Assembly (NCBI GenBank): GCA_963665455.1
Contig: OY762279.1
Span: forward strand, 2,790,001-2,854,000
From: VXNE01 sp963665455
GTDB taxonomy: Bacteria; Pseudomonadota; Gammaproteobacteria; Pseudomonadales; Azotimanducaceae
Direction of reading: 5' to 3'
Length of the DNA: 64,000 nucleotides
The notes below the pieces were generated by a model. That model was not told the DNA's origin. It saw only the letters and a list, made by a program, of their open reading frames with translations, and searched no databases. Made by a program: the position numbers and the translations under genes. Shown one piece after another: positions 1-8,167 of this stretch. Position 1 is the stretch's first letter; each line of letters starts with the position of its first letter.

Positions 1-1298
1 GGGTGCTCGTCAACCGGGTGTGCGGCGACGACATCGAGGTCGTGGTGGTGACCCGGGATGTATGGACGCTGGCCCCCCAGGTCGGGTTCACGCGGACGGG
101 CGGCGAGGACCGGGTGGAACTCGGCCTCTCCGACGGCAACCTGGCGGGGACGGGCGCCGAGCTATCGGCGTCGTGGTTCGATGATCTCGACCGCAGTGGC
201 ATCGCCTTCAACTACTTCGATCCCAACGTCGGCCGCGGGCGCACGCAGCTCGCGGTGACCGTCCTCGACAACGACGACGGGGGCCGCTGGGCGGTGGACG
301 TCTCGCGGCCCTTCTTCTCCCTCGACACCCGGCGTGCCTGGGCCGCGCGCATGGACCGGCGCGAGAGCGAGCAGGGGCTCTACCTCCTCGACCGCAAGTA
401 CGCGGTGCTCGAAGCCAGGACGCGCTCCCTCGAGATCTCGCGGGGCTTTTCGCGCGGTCTGGTGGACGGCTTCGCCACGCGGTGGTCCCTGGGCTACCGC
501 TACGAGGACCGTGCGCTGCGCCAACTACGGGGCGCGCCGCTTGACACCCCGGACCGCACGCTCGGTTATCCGTGGGTCGCGTACGAGCGCATCGAGGACG
601 ACTTCGCCAAGTCGCGCAACGTGGACCGCCTACAGAGTACGGAGGACATCTATCTCGGCCGGCGCTTCTCTGCTTTGCTCGGATACTCGGACGCCGCGTT
701 GGGCGGGGACGACGACGCGCGGCTGGTCCTGAACGCGCAGTTCCAGGACGGAGTCCGCCGGGGCGGGGGTCGTCACCTGGCCCTCTTCGGCGCGGGTCTC
801 GAGGGTTTGGTGGACTTGGATCAAGGGGGCAGCCTCCAGGACTTCCTGGCGAGCGCGTGGCTGCGCTACCGCTACCGCCAAACGGCGAAGCTCGCCTTCC
901 ACGGCAGCGCCACGTTCAGCTATGCCAGGAACCTGCGCCCCGACCGGCAACTCCTGCTCGGCGGAGACAGCGGACTGCGCGGCTTTCCGAACCGCTACCA
1001 GGCCGGCGACCGGAGCTTCGTCGTCAGCCTGGAGGAACGCTACTTCTCGGACCTCTATCTGTTTCGCATCCTGAGGGTGGGGGCGGCCCTGTTCGCCGAC
1101 ATCGGGCGGGCGTGGTTTCCGGGGGGAGCGGACGACGAACCGTTCGGGGTCATCGCGAACGTGGGTGTTGGTCTGCGCTTCGAGTCGACGCGCACCCAGC
1201 GTGGCCGGGTTCTGCATCTGGACCTAGCGTGGCCGCTGGCGGACGGTCCCGGGGTCGGGGGCGCGGAGTTGACGTTGACGGCGCGGCAGGCGTTGTAG
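1..1298 (+). CDS. Omp85-family outer-membrane barrel protein, 3' part
   Basis: The gene enters from the left edge, so its signal peptide and most or all POTRA domains are missing. The visible 431 residues begin in what looks like the end of a POTRA domain (IEVVVVTRDVWTLAP) and continue as alternating aromatic/polar beta-strands to the C-terminus. The segment GDSGLRGFPNRYQ matches the loop-6 (V/L)RG(F/Y) signature of Omp85 proteins (BamA, TamA, two-partner secretion transporters, patatin-type fusions). The protein should sit in the outer membrane, but which branch it belongs to cannot be told without the N-terminus. It is convergent with ligD, 13 nt away. Confidence 0.8.
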   Translation, partial: VLVNRVCGDDIEVVVVTRDVWTLAPQVGFTRTGGEDRVELGLSDGNLAGTGAELSASWFDDLDRSGIAFNYFDPNVGRGRTQLAVTVLDNDDGGRWAVDVSRPFFSLDTRRAWAARMDRRESEQGLYLLDRKYAVLEARTRSLEISRGFSRGLVDGFATRWSLGYRYEDRALRQLRGAPLDTPDRTLGYPWVAYERIEDDFAKSRNVDRLQSTEDIYLGRRFSALLGYSDAALGGDDDARLVLNAQFQDGVRRGGGRHLALFGAGLEGLVDLDQGGSLQDFLASAWLRYRYRQTAKLAFHGSATFSYARNLRPDRQLLLGGDSGLRGFPNRYQAGDRSFVVSLEERYFSDLYLFRILRVGAALFADIGRAWFPGGADDEPFGVIANVGVGLRFESTRTQRGRVLHLDLAWPLADGPGVGGAELTLTARQAL

Positions 1299-1311
1299 GC
1301 CCGCGCGGCGC

Positions 1312-3837
1312 CTATGCGGGGGTGACGAGCCCCGCGAGCTTCGCCAACGCGCCCCCGAGATCCGGTTCGTCCGTGAGGACGGACAGCATCGGGTCCCCAA
1401 GACGCTTCATGCGGACCACCGCGTTCTCGATGTGGTGCTTGGCGTTGCTCAAGCCGCCGTTCAACTCGGACCACTTGAGGGGCATCGACACCGAGGCCGC
1501 CGGCTCCGCCCGCGCGGAGAACGGCGCGACAATCAGTTGCCCGTGCCGGTTCTGCATGTAGTCGATGTAGACCTTGCTCTCGCGCTTGCGCACGGCCCGC
1601 ACGACCGTGCAGATATCGGGGCGGCGGGTCACGACGACGCGGGCCAGGAGCTCGCCGAGGGTGCGGGATTGGTCGTGGGTCAGGCGCCGGGCGAGGGGGA
1701 TGAGGATGTGCAGCCCGCTCGCGCCGCTGGTCTTGAGGTAGCCGGGCAGTTCGATCTCGTCCAGCAACGCTCGGGTCTCCTTCGCGACGGCGATCACGTC
1801 GGTGAACGGTGCCTCCTTGGGGTCGAAGTCCAGCACGCACCAGTCCGGGTGCTCCAGCCGGTCGATGCGGCTGTGCCAGGCGTGGATCGGGATGGCGCCC
1901 ATGTTCGCGAGGTACTTGAGGGACGCGGCATCCTCCACCATGAAGTAGTTGATGTCCCGTTCCTCGGTCTCCGTCCAGAGCGCCGTGCGCTTCACCCAGT
2001 CCGGCACGAAGTCCGGGGCGTCGCGCTGATAGAAGGACTTGCCGTGGATGCCGTCGGGAAAGCGGGTAAGGACGAGGGGGCGGTCGCGAAGATACGGCAG
2101 CATCCAGGGCGCGACGCGCTCGTAGTAGTCGACGAGGTGGCCCTTGGTGAGGTCCTTTTCCGGGAAGAAGACCTTGTCGCGGTTGGTGACGGCCACCGTG
2201 CGCCGCGCTTCGGGCTCGACCTCGACGGGGCGTGGGTCGTCGAACGCCCCGATGCACTCGGCCGGGGGCTTGTCGTCCCGCAGGCGCCGGAACGCCGGTT
2301 GGCGGAGCCGGCCGTCCAGGCTGTATTCCTTGTAGGCGACTTCGCACACGAGCACTGGCGCGACCCAGTGGACCTCCCGGTCGTCGGCGAGGGCCTCTCC
2401 CGAGGCGAGGTTCCGGAGCCTTTCGCCGAGGTCCGCGCGCGTGCGCCCCCGGAACCCCGCGCCGACCCGTCCGCAGAACACCAGGTCCCCGTCCCGGTAT
2501 TCGGCGAGCGCGAGCGCGCCGAGGTCGGCGGCGTTGGACTTGTTGGGCACCCAACCGGCGACCACGAAGTCCCCGGTGCGTTCGGTGCGGATCTTCACCC
2601 AGGCATCGGAGCGGCCGGCGCGGTAGGGACTGTTGGCGCGCTTGCCCACGACGCCCTCGAGCCCGAGGCTCCGCATGCGCTCGAAGACCTGGATGCCCGA
2701 CTCCTCGATGTGTTCCGAGTACCGCATGGGTCCGGTGGAGGGCAGCATCTCCCGAAGCAGGTCCTTGCGCGTCAAGAGGGGCAGGGCGCGGAGGTCGTGG
2801 CCGAGGGATTGGGGCAGGTCGAAGGCGTAGTAGGTCACCGGCAGGGCGTTGCGGACGCCGGGCAGGCTCCCGGAGCCGCGGAAGCGTGCGCGCTGCTGTA
2901 GGAGGGAGAAGCTCGGCACGCCGCGTGGGTCGTGCACCACGACTTCGCCGTCCATGACGAATTGCGAAAAGGGCAGCCGGCGCGCGGCTTGCTCGATCTC
3001 GGGGAAGTTCGGCGTCAGGATGATCCCCCGCCGCGAACGCAGGGAGATCTCATCATCGTCTTTCTCGATCAGCAGGCGATAGCCGTCGTACTTGATCTCG
3101 AACACCCAGCCGGCGCGGTCGAAGGCCTCGCCCGACCGGGCCAGCATGGGTTCAACGGCGATGGGTTCGGTCCGGGGCGGTACGGGTTCGAGCCTACGGA
3201 TGCGCTCCCTCAGGCGGTGCTCGGCGGCGGCAGGGTCGGGCATGTCCTTGAGCGTCAGCCCCGAGAGGATGGAGTCGTCCGGCGGGGCGGCGTCCCGGGC
3301 CCACTCGTCCCGTTCCTTGATGAGGAGCCACTCCTTGCCGTCCCCGGCCTCGCGCTGCCGCGGGCCCTGCATGCGCACCAGCGTCCAGCGTCCGCGCAGC
3401 TTGTGGCCGCGCAGCTCGAACAACAGCTTGCCGCGTTCGAAACCCTCGTCGAACGGCTCCAGCTCGACGTACGTGCCCCGGTCCCAGACGATGACGTAGC
3501 CGGCGCCGTAGTTGCCCTCGGGGATGCGGCCCTCGAAGTCCGCGTAGTCGAGGGGGTGATCCTCCACCAGGGCGGCGAAGCGCTTGTCCGCCGGGTTCGG
3601 CGAGGGGCCCTTCGGCACGGCCCAGGAACGGAGCACGCCATCGACCTCGAGCCGCACGTCCCAATGCAGGTGCGTTGCCCGGTGTTGTTGCACGACGAAG
3701 GTGCGGGGACCTCCGGCGGAGGGGGCCGTGGGCCGGCCCGGCGTGAAGGGTTCGGGCGTGGCACCGGCCTTGCGTTTGGCGCGGTAGGCGGAAAGGCGAT
3801 CAGGCTTCTGGGAGGGCACGGAACCGCCTGGCGTCAA
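1312..3837 (-). CDS. ligD: Multifunctional ATP-dependent DNA ligase LigD
   Basis: End-joining ligase acting with Ku on double-strand breaks. Domain order is phosphoesterase, ligase, polymerase, as in Pseudomonas LigD, and the length (about 840 aa) also fits. The N-terminal 3'-phosphoesterase spans residues 45-175 (FVVQQHRATHLHWDVRLE, then EDHPLDYADFEGRIPEGNYG). The ligase domain has nucleotidyl-transfer motif EIKYDGYR with its lysine at about 249. The polymerase/primase domain starts near 545 (RDKVFFPEKDLTKG) and carries the metal motif DFDP. The 5' end is uncertain: position 3837 is a TTG without an obvious ribosome site, and a GTG at 3819 would remove six residues. It is divergent from ku over an 84-nt gap, which probably holds both promoters. 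Confidence 0.95.
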   Translation of the reverse strand: MTPGGSVPSQKPDRLSAYRAKRKAGATPEPFTPGRPTAPSAGGPRTFVVQQHRATHLHWDVRLEVDGVLRSWAVPKGPSPNPADKRFAALVEDHPLDYADFEGRIPEGNYGAGYVIVWDRGTYVELEPFDEGFERGKLLFELRGHKLRGRWTLVRMQGPRQREAGDGKEWLLIKERDEWARDAAPPDDSILSGLTLKDMPDPAAAEHRLRERIRRLEPVPPRTEPIAVEPMLARSGEAFDRAGWVFEIKYDGYRLLIEKDDDEISLRSRRGIILTPNFPEIEQAARRLPFSQFVMDGEVVVHDPRGVPSFSLLQQRARFRGSGSLPGVRNALPVTYYAFDLPQSLGHDLRALPLLTRKDLLREMLPSTGPMRYSEHIEESGIQVFERMRSLGLEGVVGKRANSPYRAGRSDAWVKIRTERTGDFVVAGWVPNKSNAADLGALALAEYRDGDLVFCGRVGAGFRGRTRADLGERLRNLASGEALADDREVHWVAPVLVCEVAYKEYSLDGRLRQPAFRRLRDDKPPAECIGAFDDPRPVEVEPEARRTVAVTNRDKVFFPEKDLTKGHLVDYYERVAPWMLPYLRDRPLVLTRFPDGIHGKSFYQRDAPDFVPDWVKRTALWTETEERDINYFMVEDAASLKYLANMGAIPIHAWHSRIDRLEHPDWCVLDFDPKEAPFTDVIAVAKETRALLDEIELPGYLKTSGASGLHILIPLARRLTHDQSRTLGELLARVVVTRRPDICTVVRAVRKRESKVYIDYMQNRHGQLIVAPFSARAEPAASVSMPLKWSELNGGLSNAKHHIENAVVRMKRLGDPMLSVLTDEPDLGGALAKLAGLVTPA

Positions 3838-3921
3838 CGTCGCGCGGGGCGTGGTGGTCTAGACGTGGCCGCCGAAGTGGTGTAAAGGTACGCGCCACCT
3901 AAAGGGAGGCCCGACACTGCC

Positions 3922-4818
3922 ATGCCCGCACGCGCCATCGGGACGGGCACCATCTCTTTCGGGTTGGTGTCGATCCCCATCAAGCTCTACTCGACCGTCG
4001 ACAGCACCGCCACCGTTCGCTTCAACTACCTGAGCAAGGACGGATCCCGGCTGAAACAGCAGTATATCCGGGCATCCGATGGCCAGATAGTCGAACGGGA
4101 GGAGCGCATCCAGGGGTACGAGTTCGCCAAGGGCCAGTACGTGACCTTCACGGCGGACGAGTTGAAGGCGCTGTACGTCGAGTCCACGAACGCCATCGAC
4201 ATCGCGGAGTTCATTCCGCTCGCCGAGGTGGAGCGGCTCTACATCGACCGCGTCTACTACCTGGGCCCGGACAAGGGCGCCGCGCGTTCCTACCACCTGC
4301 TGAAGGAGGCCCTCGCGCGCACCGAAAGGGCCGCGCTCGCGAGCTACGCCACCCGCGGCCGCAGCCACCTCGTGCTGGTGCGCCCGATGGGTGACGGCTT
4401 GGTCCTGGAGCAGCTCAAGTATCAGGAGGAGCTGCGCCCCTTCGACGACGTGCCCCTCGACACCGTGGAGGTCGCCGAGGGCGAACTTGAGCTCGCCGTG
4501 CAGATCATCGAGCAGCGCGCTAATACCGAGTTCGAGCCCGACAAGTACCGCAACGACGTCCGCGCCCACATGCTGGAGGTGATCCAGCGCAAGGTCGACG
4601 GCCAGGAGATCTCCGTCGCGCCGGAGGAGCAGGCCGAGGCGAAGATCATCGACCTCATGGAGGCGCTCAAGGCGTCGGTTGGTGGTCGGGGGGAGAGTAG
4701 CGCGGAGAACGGCGCGCAAGAGGAAGATGGACCGCCGCGGCCGGCGAAGCGGGCTCCGGCCAAGGGCGGCGAGGGTGCGGCCAAGACCGGGAAGCGGGCG
4801 AAGGCGCGGAAGGCCTAA
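3922..4818 (+). CDS. ku: Non-homologous end-joining protein Ku
   Basis: Bacterial Ku, the homodimeric ring that binds DNA ends and recruits LigD. The start MPARAIGTGTISFGLVSIPIKLY is the family's usual beginning, and the core runs to about residue 255 (VIQRKVDGQEI, EEQAEAKIIDLMEALKASV). The last 45 residues form a low-complexity Lys/Ala/Gly/Pro tail, a common basic extension thought to aid DNA binding. Length is 298 aa. The gene is divergent from ligD, so the classic two-component pathway is complete here. A MerR-TPR gene begins 3 nt after the stop and is probably cotranscribed. Confidence 0.97.
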   Translation: MPARAIGTGTISFGLVSIPIKLYSTVDSTATVRFNYLSKDGSRLKQQYIRASDGQIVEREERIQGYEFAKGQYVTFTADELKALYVESTNAIDIAEFIPLAEVERLYIDRVYYLGPDKGAARSYHLLKEALARTERAALASYATRGRSHLVLVRPMGDGLVLEQLKYQEELRPFDDVPLDTVEVAEGELELAVQIIEQRANTEFEPDKYRNDVRAHMLEVIQRKVDGQEISVAPEEQAEAKIIDLMEALKASVGGRGESSAENGAQEEDGPPRPAKRAPAKGGEGAAKTGKRAKARKA

Positions 4819-4820
4819 CT

Positions 4821-5693
4821 GTGGGATCCGCCGTGAGCCCATTGGCAAGCGCAGGCGTGCAGGAGGCGGGGGGGTACACCACCCGCGAGGTGGCCGGTCT
4901 CACCGGCCTCTCCGAGGATCAGGTGCGCCAGTATGTCCGGCGCGGGGTGTTGGAAGCCCCGCGCGGCGTCGGTGGCCGTTACCGTTATTCCTTCCAGGAC
5001 GTCGTCTTGCTGCGCACGGCGCGCGGCCTGCTCGACGCCAAGGTCTCGGTGCGCCGCACGATTGCGGCCCTGCTCAAGCTCAAGGGTGGCCTCGACGGGG
5101 GCGGCGCCCTGGCGTCGATGCGCATCGTCGTGGACGGCGACGAGGTGGTCGTGCGGGAGGAGTCGGCCCTCTGGGACATCGACTCGGGCCAGGGACGGCT
5201 GGACTTCTCCGTCGGCGACGTGGCGAGCGAGGTGGCGACCCTCACCGAGAAGCGGCGCTGCTTCGAGGGCGAGGACTTCGAGGATCTCGGCAGCGACGAG
5301 TGGTACAACTTCGGGCTCGACCTCGAGGAGATGGACCCCGAGCGCGCCCCCAACGCGTATGAGCGGGCCATCGAGCTCGACCCGAGGAACGCCGACGCCC
5401 ACGTGAATCTCGGGCGCCTGTGCCAACTGAAGGGGGACCTCAAGAGCGCCAAGCGCCACTATCAGCTTGCCCTCGGGGCGGCCCCGGACCACCAGCTCGC
5501 GAGCTACAACATGGGCACGGTGTTCGACGAACTCGACGAGATGGAAACCGCCTCGGAGCACTACCGGCGCGCACCGGACGTGCCCGACGCCCACTACAAC
5601 CTGGCGCGCATCTTCGAGATGGGTGGCGACGAGGTGTCGTCGCTACGGCACCTGCGCCGCTATCGGCAGCTGCTTGAGCGCTCCGAGGCTTGA
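4821..5693 (+). CDS. MerR-type helix-turn-helix protein with TPR repeats
   Basis: The N-terminal 75 residues form a MerR-like DNA-binding domain (YTTREVAGLTGLSEDQVRQYVRRGVL). Residues 165-285 hold tetratricopeptide repeats (YERAIELDPRNADAHVNLGRL and two weaker units), a protein-protein interaction surface instead of a small-ligand sensor. The start is a GTG 2 nt after the ku stop; an in-frame GTG at 4833 is an alternative. Position in the ku transcript suggests a regulator or accessory factor of end joining, but that is inference and no target site is visible. Confidence 0.8.
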   Translation: MGSAVSPLASAGVQEAGGYTTREVAGLTGLSEDQVRQYVRRGVLEAPRGVGGRYRYSFQDVVLLRTARGLLDAKVSVRRTIAALLKLKGGLDGGGALASMRIVVDGDEVVVREESALWDIDSGQGRLDFSVGDVASEVATLTEKRRCFEGEDFEDLGSDEWYNFGLDLEEMDPERAPNAYERAIELDPRNADAHVNLGRLCQLKGDLKSAKRHYQLALGAAPDHQLASYNMGTVFDELDEMETASEHYRRAPDVPDAHYNLARIFEMGGDEVSSLRHLRRYRQLLERSEA

Positions 5694-5699
5694 GGCGGA

Positions 5700-6575
5700 T
5701 CAGCCCTCGTAGGCGGTGGCTTTCGCCATTAGCTCGTCCGGGCTAGTTTTGCCCCGCTGACAGGCGACGACATCCCCGAACCGGAATACGCGGAACGCGT
5801 CGCCGTCGTGCCGGCGCACCCGTACGGAAAGGCGCTCGTCGTGGGGTAGCGACTTGAAGGTCGCGCCGTAGTCGCACAAGGTCTGCACGAGCGCGGCATC
5901 GAAGTCGGCGGCCGGAGGCGCTACCTCGGTTTCGGACACCTCGACCTCCGCGACTTCCCGCGGGGAGGCGAGTTTCTCGTACTCGGCGTCGATGCGGGCT
6001 TCGAGCGCGTCGTCCTCGTCCTCGAGGCGCTGTAGTTCCTCCTCCAGGGCGGCCACCGCGTCCGCGGCATGCTCCTTCGCCGGCGCCCCGCTGGCCCCCA
6101 GCCGAGCGTCCCAGACGCGCTGCCGGACCTTGCGCTGCTGCGCGCGCAGGGCGCGCTGCTGGCCCCGCAGTTCGCGCAGGGCCTCCAGATTGGGTGGGTG
6201 GCCGCCGAGAGTGGGAAGGTCCATATCCAGATCCGCCAAGATCTCGTGGACCATGTCCGGCACCGGCATCGAGATGGCCTCGTTCCGGATGATCTTCACG
6301 ACTCGCTGGCCATGCGCGGACCCCAGCCAGCCCGTTCTGACGGAGAGGGAAATCAGAACGCCTTGGCCGGCCAGGTAGTCCGCTTCCACGTCCGAGACGC
6401 GCACGCCGGGCACGTTGCCGAGTGCGGCCTCGATGACGTCCTCGGCGATCCGCATTTCGCGCTGGAGCGCGTCGAGATGGGCTAGCGTGTCGGCGTGGGC
6501 GGACCCGAGGGTCACGGTCGCCGCCAGCGCTAGGGCGATGCGGATGCAGATGCGGTAGTGCGGGGAACGGGTCAT
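5700..6575 (-). CDS. Secreted coiled-coil protein of unknown function in an ECF sigma operon
   Basis: A 291-aa protein with a Sec signal peptide (hydrophobic stretch about 12-24, then SAHA). Residues 125-205 are strongly heptad-like and rich in Leu, Glu, Arg and Gln (LREL, LRAQQRKVRQRVW, ALEEELQRLEDEDDALEARID), predicting a periplasmic coiled coil. The flanking parts look globular, and I recognise no family. The start codon overlaps the anti-sigma stop (ATGA), so it is translationally coupled third in the operon. It may be the envelope effector or sensor of this sigma/anti-sigma pair. Confidence 0.7.
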   Translation of the reverse strand: MTRSPHYRICIRIALALAATVTLGSAHADTLAHLDALQREMRIAEDVIEAALGNVPGVRVSDVEADYLAGQGVLISLSVRTGWLGSAHGQRVVKIIRNEAISMPVPDMVHEILADLDMDLPTLGGHPPNLEALRELRGQQRALRAQQRKVRQRVWDARLGASGAPAKEHAADAVAALEEELQRLEDEDDALEARIDAEYEKLASPREVAEVEVSETEVAPPAADFDAALVQTLCDYGATFKSLPHDERLSVRVRRHDGDAFRVFRFGDVVACQRGKTSPDELMAKATAYEG

Positions 6576-7225
6576 CTTCGGCTCTCCGGGGGTTCGCGGC
6601 GGGTACCCACCCGCTGAAACAGATCCTCCAGGCGCCGCCGGTCGCGGGCCTGGTCGGTGATGAGGTAGCGCAGGCTCTCGTCGGTCTCCAGCGACCGCCG
6701 ATCCATCTCGGCCTTCAGGAAGGCCGCCAGGGTGGTCAGTTCCTCCTCCCGCTGACTCCGGGCCGCTTCCATCGCCGCCTGTAGCAGCAGCGTGCGGTCG
6801 ATTTCACGGCGGCTCTCGAACTCGTCCCGGAACCGCTCCACGGCCGCGTCGACCAATTGCCGTTGCAGCACCGGGTCGTAGCCCGCCACCGTCGGTGCCG
6901 GTGCCTCGTCGGGACCACCGGTCGTCCAAGGGGTCACCACGGCGACCGCCGCCAACGCGAAGGCCGTCGTGCTTGCCGCGACGGGAAACCAGACGCGCCA
7001 GTCCCGCCATGCCGGACGCTCGACCCGGGGCCGATGCCAGCGCGGCATGGGTTCGTCCCGCCATGCTTCGGCGCGCCGCCGCATCGCGTGGATCGCCGCC
7101 ACGTCCGCGGTGCAGGAGGGACATCCCTCGACGTGGGCGCGCAACGCATCGCGCTCCACCGCCGGGATGCGGCGCTCGTCCTCGACCCAGTCGAACAGGC
7201 TCGAACGCGCTTCGTCACAATTCAT
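6572..7225 (-). CDS. Anti-sigma factor with zinc-finger domain and one membrane segment
   Basis: A 217-aa protein starting MNCDEARSSL. The N-terminus has the ZAS-type zinc site HxxxCxxC (RAHVEGCPSC), which in this family clamps the cognate ECF sigma factor. One transmembrane helix follows at roughly 90-115 (FPVAASTTAFALAAVAVV). The rest is a periplasmic helical domain with many Arg and Glu residues (QRQLVDAAVERFRDEFESRRE). The start lies inside the sigma gene: their coding regions overlap by 11 nt, typical of a coupled pair. Longer in-frame extensions upstream only shadow the sigma gene and were rejected. Confidence 0.85.
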   Translation of the reverse strand: MNCDEARSSLFDWVEDERRIPAVERDALRAHVEGCPSCTADVAAIHAMRRRAEAWRDEPMPRWHRPRVERPAWRDWRVWFPVAASTTAFALAAVAVVTPWTTGGPDEAPAPTVAGYDPVLQRQLVDAAVERFRDEFESRREIDRTLLLQAAMEAARSQREEELTTLAAFLKAEMDRRSLETDESLRYLITDQARDRRRLEDLFQRVGTRREPPESRR

Positions 7226-7769
7226 CGAGCAGTTCCTCGCAGGCCTTGAGCTTGCGCAGCGCGCTGTAGAGGCGCGTTTTGGCCGTATTGGGCGAGATCC
7301 CGAGCCGTTCGCCGATCTCCTCGAAGGTACGGCTCTGGAAGAACTTGAGCTCCACGACGTGCCGTTGCGCCGGGGGCAACGTGGCGAGGGCCCGCACGAC
7401 GCGTCGGTTCGCGTCCGTCGCGATGGTGGCGAGCGCCGGGTCCGAGCGGGCGCACGGATCCGCCACCGGCTCGATGTCGTCGAGGGACCCGAGATCCCGG
7501 CGCCGGCGTAGGTAATCCGTGCAGCGGTACGCCGCGATGCGGAACAGCCAGGCGGGGAAGGCGCCGTCGCCCCGATAACTCCCCAGGTTGCGATAGACGC
7601 CGAGAAACACCTCCTGCACGAGGTCCAGGGCATCGTCCGGGTGTCCGACCATGCGTAGCGCGTAGTTGTAGATGCGCCGCTCGTACCGCTTGACCAATGC
7701 CGTCCATGCGCCGTTGGAACCTCCCAGGGCACGCGTAACCAGCTTTTCGTCCGAAGCGGTTACCAACAT
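7215..7769 (-). CDS. ECF-family RNA polymerase sigma factor
   Basis: A 184-aa extracytoplasmic-function sigma factor. Region 2 is clear (RIYNYALRMVGHPDDALDLV followed by QEVFLGVYRNL). Region 4 contains the helix-turn-helix RTFEEIGERLGISPNTAKTR, and region 3 is absent, as expected for ECF sigmas. It heads a three-gene operon with its zinc-finger anti-sigma factor and a secreted coiled-coil protein, an arrangement usual for envelope or oxidative stress responses. The inducing signal cannot be read from sequence. The start is ATG at 7769. Confidence 0.92.
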   Translation of the reverse strand: MLVTASDEKLVTRALGGSNGAWTALVKRYERRIYNYALRMVGHPDDALDLVQEVFLGVYRNLGSYRGDGAFPAWLFRIAAYRCTDYLRRRRDLGSLDDIEPVADPCARSDPALATIATDANRRVVRALATLPPAQRHVVELKFFQSRTFEEIGERLGISPNTAKTRLYSALRKLKACEELLDEL

Positions 7770-7892
7770 CCGTGCCGCCGTGCTGCGCTGTTGAGGAATG
7801 TCGGTACGGGGCGCGAAATGGTTTGGCTGGCGAAAACGCGGCTCAAGGCCGGGAGGGCTGGGAAGCCACGGTCCGGCGTGGCGGGACCTGGA

Positions 7893-8093
7893 TCAGGCCG
7901 CGGCGTTGACGAAGCGGTCGTAGCCGGCGACGGCGAGGTGTTCGTCGATGAGGGTCTGGGCGTGCTCGCGGCAGCAGCCGCAGCCGGTGCCGACGCCGAG
8001 TTCCTCCGCCAAGGCGTCCAGATTGTGGTGTCCCTGGGCGCAGGCGGCCTCGATTTCCGAGTCCCGGACGGCTTTACACATGCATACGTACAT
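7893..8093 (-). CDS. bfd: Bacterioferritin-associated ferredoxin
   Basis: A 66-aa [2Fe-2S] protein that donates electrons to bacterioferritin to release stored iron. The four cluster cysteines are in the family pattern: C4 and C6 (VCMCKAV), C38 and C41 (GTGCGCCREH). The ATG at 8093 was chosen because it gives the standard MYVCMC start; a longer reading to 8180 adds unrelated residues. A Fur-like site lies 16 nt upstream. The bacterioferritin gene is 8 kb away at 16308 behind a similar site, so the two are probably co-regulated though unlinked. Confidence 0.93.
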   Translation of the reverse strand: MYVCMCKAVRDSEIEAACAQGHHNLDALAEELGVGTGCGCCREHAQTLIDEHLAVAGYDRFVNAAA

Positions 8094-8107
8094 CGCGAAC
8101 GCGAGTG

Positions 8108-8126
8108 TAAATGAGAACGATTCCTG
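8108..8126. promoter_or_regulatory. Candidate Fur box upstream of bfd
   Basis: The stretch aaatgagaacgattcct is an imperfect match to the AT-rich Fur palindrome and shares its ATGAGAA core with the site before bacterioferritin at 16212. It lies 16-33 nt before the bfd start, where bound Fur would block transcription under iron sufficiency. Called by eye. Confidence 0.5.
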
Positions 8127-8167
8127 AACACAACCCCTGCGAGCAAGGCCCCTTGAGCAAGGCCGAA

